Positions 30,803 to 32,814 of a stretch of DNA of 32,814 bases are shown here, in pieces. This DNA is from Deltaproteobacteria bacterium (GTDB lineage Bacteria; Desulfobacterota; DSM-4660; Desulfatiglandales; Desulfatiglandaceae). Where the stretch lies: the NCBI GenBank assembly GCA_016927455.1, contig JAFGMQ010000178.1:1-32814 (forward strand), in the 5' to 3' direction. Numbering within the stretch: the first letter of the stretch is position 1; each line of letters starts with the position of its first letter. The notes under the pieces are model-generated. The model did no database searches, had not been told where the DNA came from, and was given only the letters and a program-made list of their open reading frames with translations. Made by a program: the position numbers and the translations under genes.

Positions 30803-31079
30803 ATGTCATGTCCTCCACAATCGAATAGTTAATCTGCCGATTATACTGCCGGTCTTCCAGATATCACGCAAAGACCTGAGATCGCGACGAGCCATTTACC
30901 AAACCAGCAATATCCGTAAGGATCTTTACCCCCTGTCCATCCTGGCAATGACCTTGACAGCCTGATCCATTTTTTCAGCTAATCCGGCCATGTGATATTT
31001 TCCACTACTTAGCATTCGTTTTAACCAATTCCAGATAGCAATGTTCATATGCCATGAAATGAGCTACCCCGCAGCAAGC

Positions 31080-31210
31080 TACGGGTTATCAATCGTCATT
31101 CCGGCGAAAGCCGGAATCCAGAAACATGCTTTACTGGTTCCCCCCGAAAGAAGATTCGGGGCAGGCTTATCAAGTCCGGGATGACAAGACGAAGCAAGCT
31201 TCGGGGAATT
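31080..31210. repeat. Intergenic GTCATTCCGG-type inverted-repeat element
   Basis: cgtcattccggcgaaagccggaatccag ... aagtccgggatgacaag form an outer inverted pair with internal hairpins (ccccgaaagaagattcgggg). Confidence 0.65.
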
Positions 31211-31260
31211 ATACCCGTAGAGATTAAAAAAGTTTAATTCGATCAGATTGAACTCACCTG

Positions 31261-31274
31261 TTGATATAGATCAC
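31261..31274. promoter_or_regulatory. FNR/HcpR-like palindromic box
   Basis: TTGATATAGATCAC differs from TTGAT-N4-ATCAA at one position. Confidence 0.35.
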
Positions 31275-31284
31275 TGACCTTTCT

Positions 31285-31301
31285 TGCAATTAATATGCCC
31301 A
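31285..31301 (-). promoter_or_regulatory. Candidate sigma-54 (-24/-12) promoter
   Basis: Minus strand GGGCAT-ATTAA-TTGCA: GG and GC separated by 10 nt, TTGCA intact at -12. Confidence 0.45.
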
Positions 31302-31407
31302 AGGCGCATTATTATAAATACACAATAATTTCACAATAATTTCAGAATGTTTTAAATCAATTGCTGAATTTGCATTGAGCGTCCGGACAAAAGTGTCTCA
31401 TCATTGT

Positions 31408-31442
31408 GTTTCGATATGAAATGGATGTTTCAGAATGAAACA
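31408..31442. promoter_or_regulatory. Tandem palindromic operator-like sites, candidate enhancer-binding protein UAS
   Basis: GTTTC-GATAT-GAAAT (31408-31422, imperfect) and TGTTTCA-GAA-TGAAACA (31426-31442, perfect 7-bp arms), centres about 19 bp apart. Confidence 0.5.
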
Positions 31443-31651
31443 AAAAGGGCAGTTGTAATAAATGGCACACAAAAACCAGGAATGGTTGGGATTTTCAGGG
31501 ACGACAAAAGGCCAAGGTCAAACAAAAGGTGTTGTGAAGGAGAGCAACCTCCCCTTTCTTTATTGTTGGCCTTCATTTTGCTTCTGATGTTGAGCATGCA
31601 TAAGAATATCTTTAGTCTGATTCTAAAATTTCCTTCTCCGGCTGTATCAGC

Positions 31652-32814
31652 TTATCGTTCGAGAGCCTCTCTCACCTTGGCTGCAAGATCTTTCAGGGAA
31701 AACGGCTTTTGGATAAAACACACATCTTCATCCAGTACTCCTTGATGCCCTATTACATCAGCTGTATAGCCGGACATGCAAAGGCATCTAAGGCCGGGGT
31801 GGAGTTTCAGAATACATTCGGCCATGTCACGGCAGTTCATATCGGGCATAACCACGTCAGTCAATAGAAGATGAATAGCACCATCATAGCCCTCTGCAAG
31901 CTGTATGGCTTCTCCCGGAGTGGAGGCCACCAGAACAGTATACCCGAGTTTTTCAAGGATGATTCTTGATATATCCAGAATCATAGATTCATCTTCCACC
32001 AGAAGTATGGTCTCGCAACCGCGTGTCGGTGGTTTCTCGGCAGCTTTCCTGGTCATATCATCAGCCTTTGACTCGTGCCGCGGCAGGTAGATTCGGAAGG
32101 TAGTTCCTTTGCCATGCTCACTGTACACATTTATAAACCCTTTATTTTGATTTACAATACCATAAACCATAGGCAGACCGAGACCTGTTCCCTTGCCGAC
32201 ATGCTTGGTTGTAAAAAAGGGTTCGAATACTCTGTCCAGTATTTCCCTTTTCATACCATGACCATTGTCGCTCACAGCAAGCATGATATATTCGCCGGGG
32301 ATAAAATTCGCATTTTCGGCAACGTATGTATTGTCAAAAGCTGCAAGACCAGTCTCAATGGTAATTCTGCCTATATCCTTAATCGCATCCCGGGCGTTAA
32401 CACAAAGATTGGCCAGTATCTGGTCTATTTGTGAGGGATCCATCCTGACATGCCCGGGGTCTTTTCCCGGCAACCAGGCAAGATCTATGTCTTCTCCCAA
32501 CAACTGCCTAAGCATTTTTAACATGCCTTCAACGGTCTGGTTCAGGTCTATCACTCTTGGCGCGATGGTCTGCTTGCGGGCAAATGTCAGCAGTTGGCGC
32601 GTAAGGTCTGCCGAGCGACGGGCGCTTTTCATGATTTCTTTAAGTCTAAAGCGTACGGGGCTGGAAGAATCTGTCTGTGCAAGAGCAATCTCAGTATTGC
32701 CGATGATAACACCCAGCATGTTATTGAAGTCATGCGCAATACCTCCCGCCAATCGTCCAACTGACTCCATTTTCTGGGCCTGGTGAAGCAGTTCCTGTAA
32801 ATCATCTTTCTCCT
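31652..32814 (-). CDS. Hybrid sensor histidine kinase with C-terminal receiver domain (partial, N-terminus outside window)
   Basis: [22 protein letters not shown]-box, [11 protein letters not shown]-box, [14 protein letters not shown]-box, then receiver LLVEDE...[10 protein letters not shown]...KPF. Frame stays open through the window end. Confidence 0.95.
   Translation of the reverse strand, partial: EKDDLQELLHQAQKMESVGRLAGGIAHDFNNMLGVIIGNTEIALAQTDSSSPVRFRLKEIMKSARRSADLTRQLLTFARKQTIAPRVIDLNQTVEGMLKMLRQLLGEDIDLAWLPGKDPGHVRMDPSQIDQILANLCVNARDAIKDIGRITIETGLAAFDNTYVAENANFIPGEYIMLAVSDNGHGMKREILDRVFEPFFTTKHVGKGTGLGLPMVYGIVNQNKGFINVYSEHGKGTTFRIYLPRHESKADDMTRKAAEKPPTRGCETILLVEDESMILDISRIILEKLGYTVLVASTPGEAIQLAEGYDGAIHLLLTDVVMPDMNCRDMAECILKLHPGLRCLCMSGYTADVIGHQGVLDEDVCFIQKPFSLKDLAAKVREALER

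Noticed and set aside
31461-31476. TGGCACACAAAAACC as a plus-strand sigma-54 promoter
   Set aside because: The -12 element (TTGC at the correct spacing) is missing.
31404-31745. 113-aa plus-strand ORF
   Set aside because: Starts in the regulatory intergenic region and its 3' part is antisense to the histidine kinase receiver domain; no SD or motif.
1-32814. CRISPR arrays, prophage, toxin-antitoxin, defence or biosynthetic gene clusters
   Set aside because: No regularly spaced direct repeats, integrase/transposase, cas or recognisable defence or biosynthetic genes were seen; nearly all coding space is explained by conserved housekeeping families.

Overview
The window looks like a chromosomal segment from a deltaproteobacterial (Desulfobacterota-like) genome. 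It is mostly conserved housekeeping genes. The minus strand carries a long nusA/infB-type translation and RNA cluster: rimP-nusA-ylxR-infB-DUF503-rbfA-DHH phosphoesterase-truB-rpsO-pnp-M16 peptidase-dut-MBL hydrolase. A tRNA-Gly(CCC) lies at 15889-15964. The plus strand then has a CorC-like CBS protein, lnt and prfB, where prfB contains the classical +1 programmed frameshift that splits it in the ORF track. A second minus-strand block holds amidase, mutS, lapB, lapA, a HIT protein and a YfcE-like phosphoesterase. An FmdB-type zinc-ribbon gene, an SSS-family symporter and a partial hybrid histidine kinase follow. I see no CRISPR array, prophage, transposase, or defence or biosynthetic island, and no clearly new multi-gene system. 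The signals worth a second look are small or non-coding: (i) an untracked 34-aa membrane microprotein directly upstream of the symporter; (ii) a possible sigma-54 promoter with two tandem upstream palindromes and an FNR/HcpR-like box ahead of the symporter locus; (iii) three GTCATTCCGG-type intergenic inverted-repeat elements, two with their own outer terminal inverted repeats; (iv) a structured RNA candidate (6S-like) with terminator after tRNA-Gly; (v) a triple hairpin in the rimP-nusA leader; (vi) an orphan SEC-C metal-binding tail; (vii) a small ORF overlapping the prfB start; and (viii) a decayed chemoreceptor fragment.
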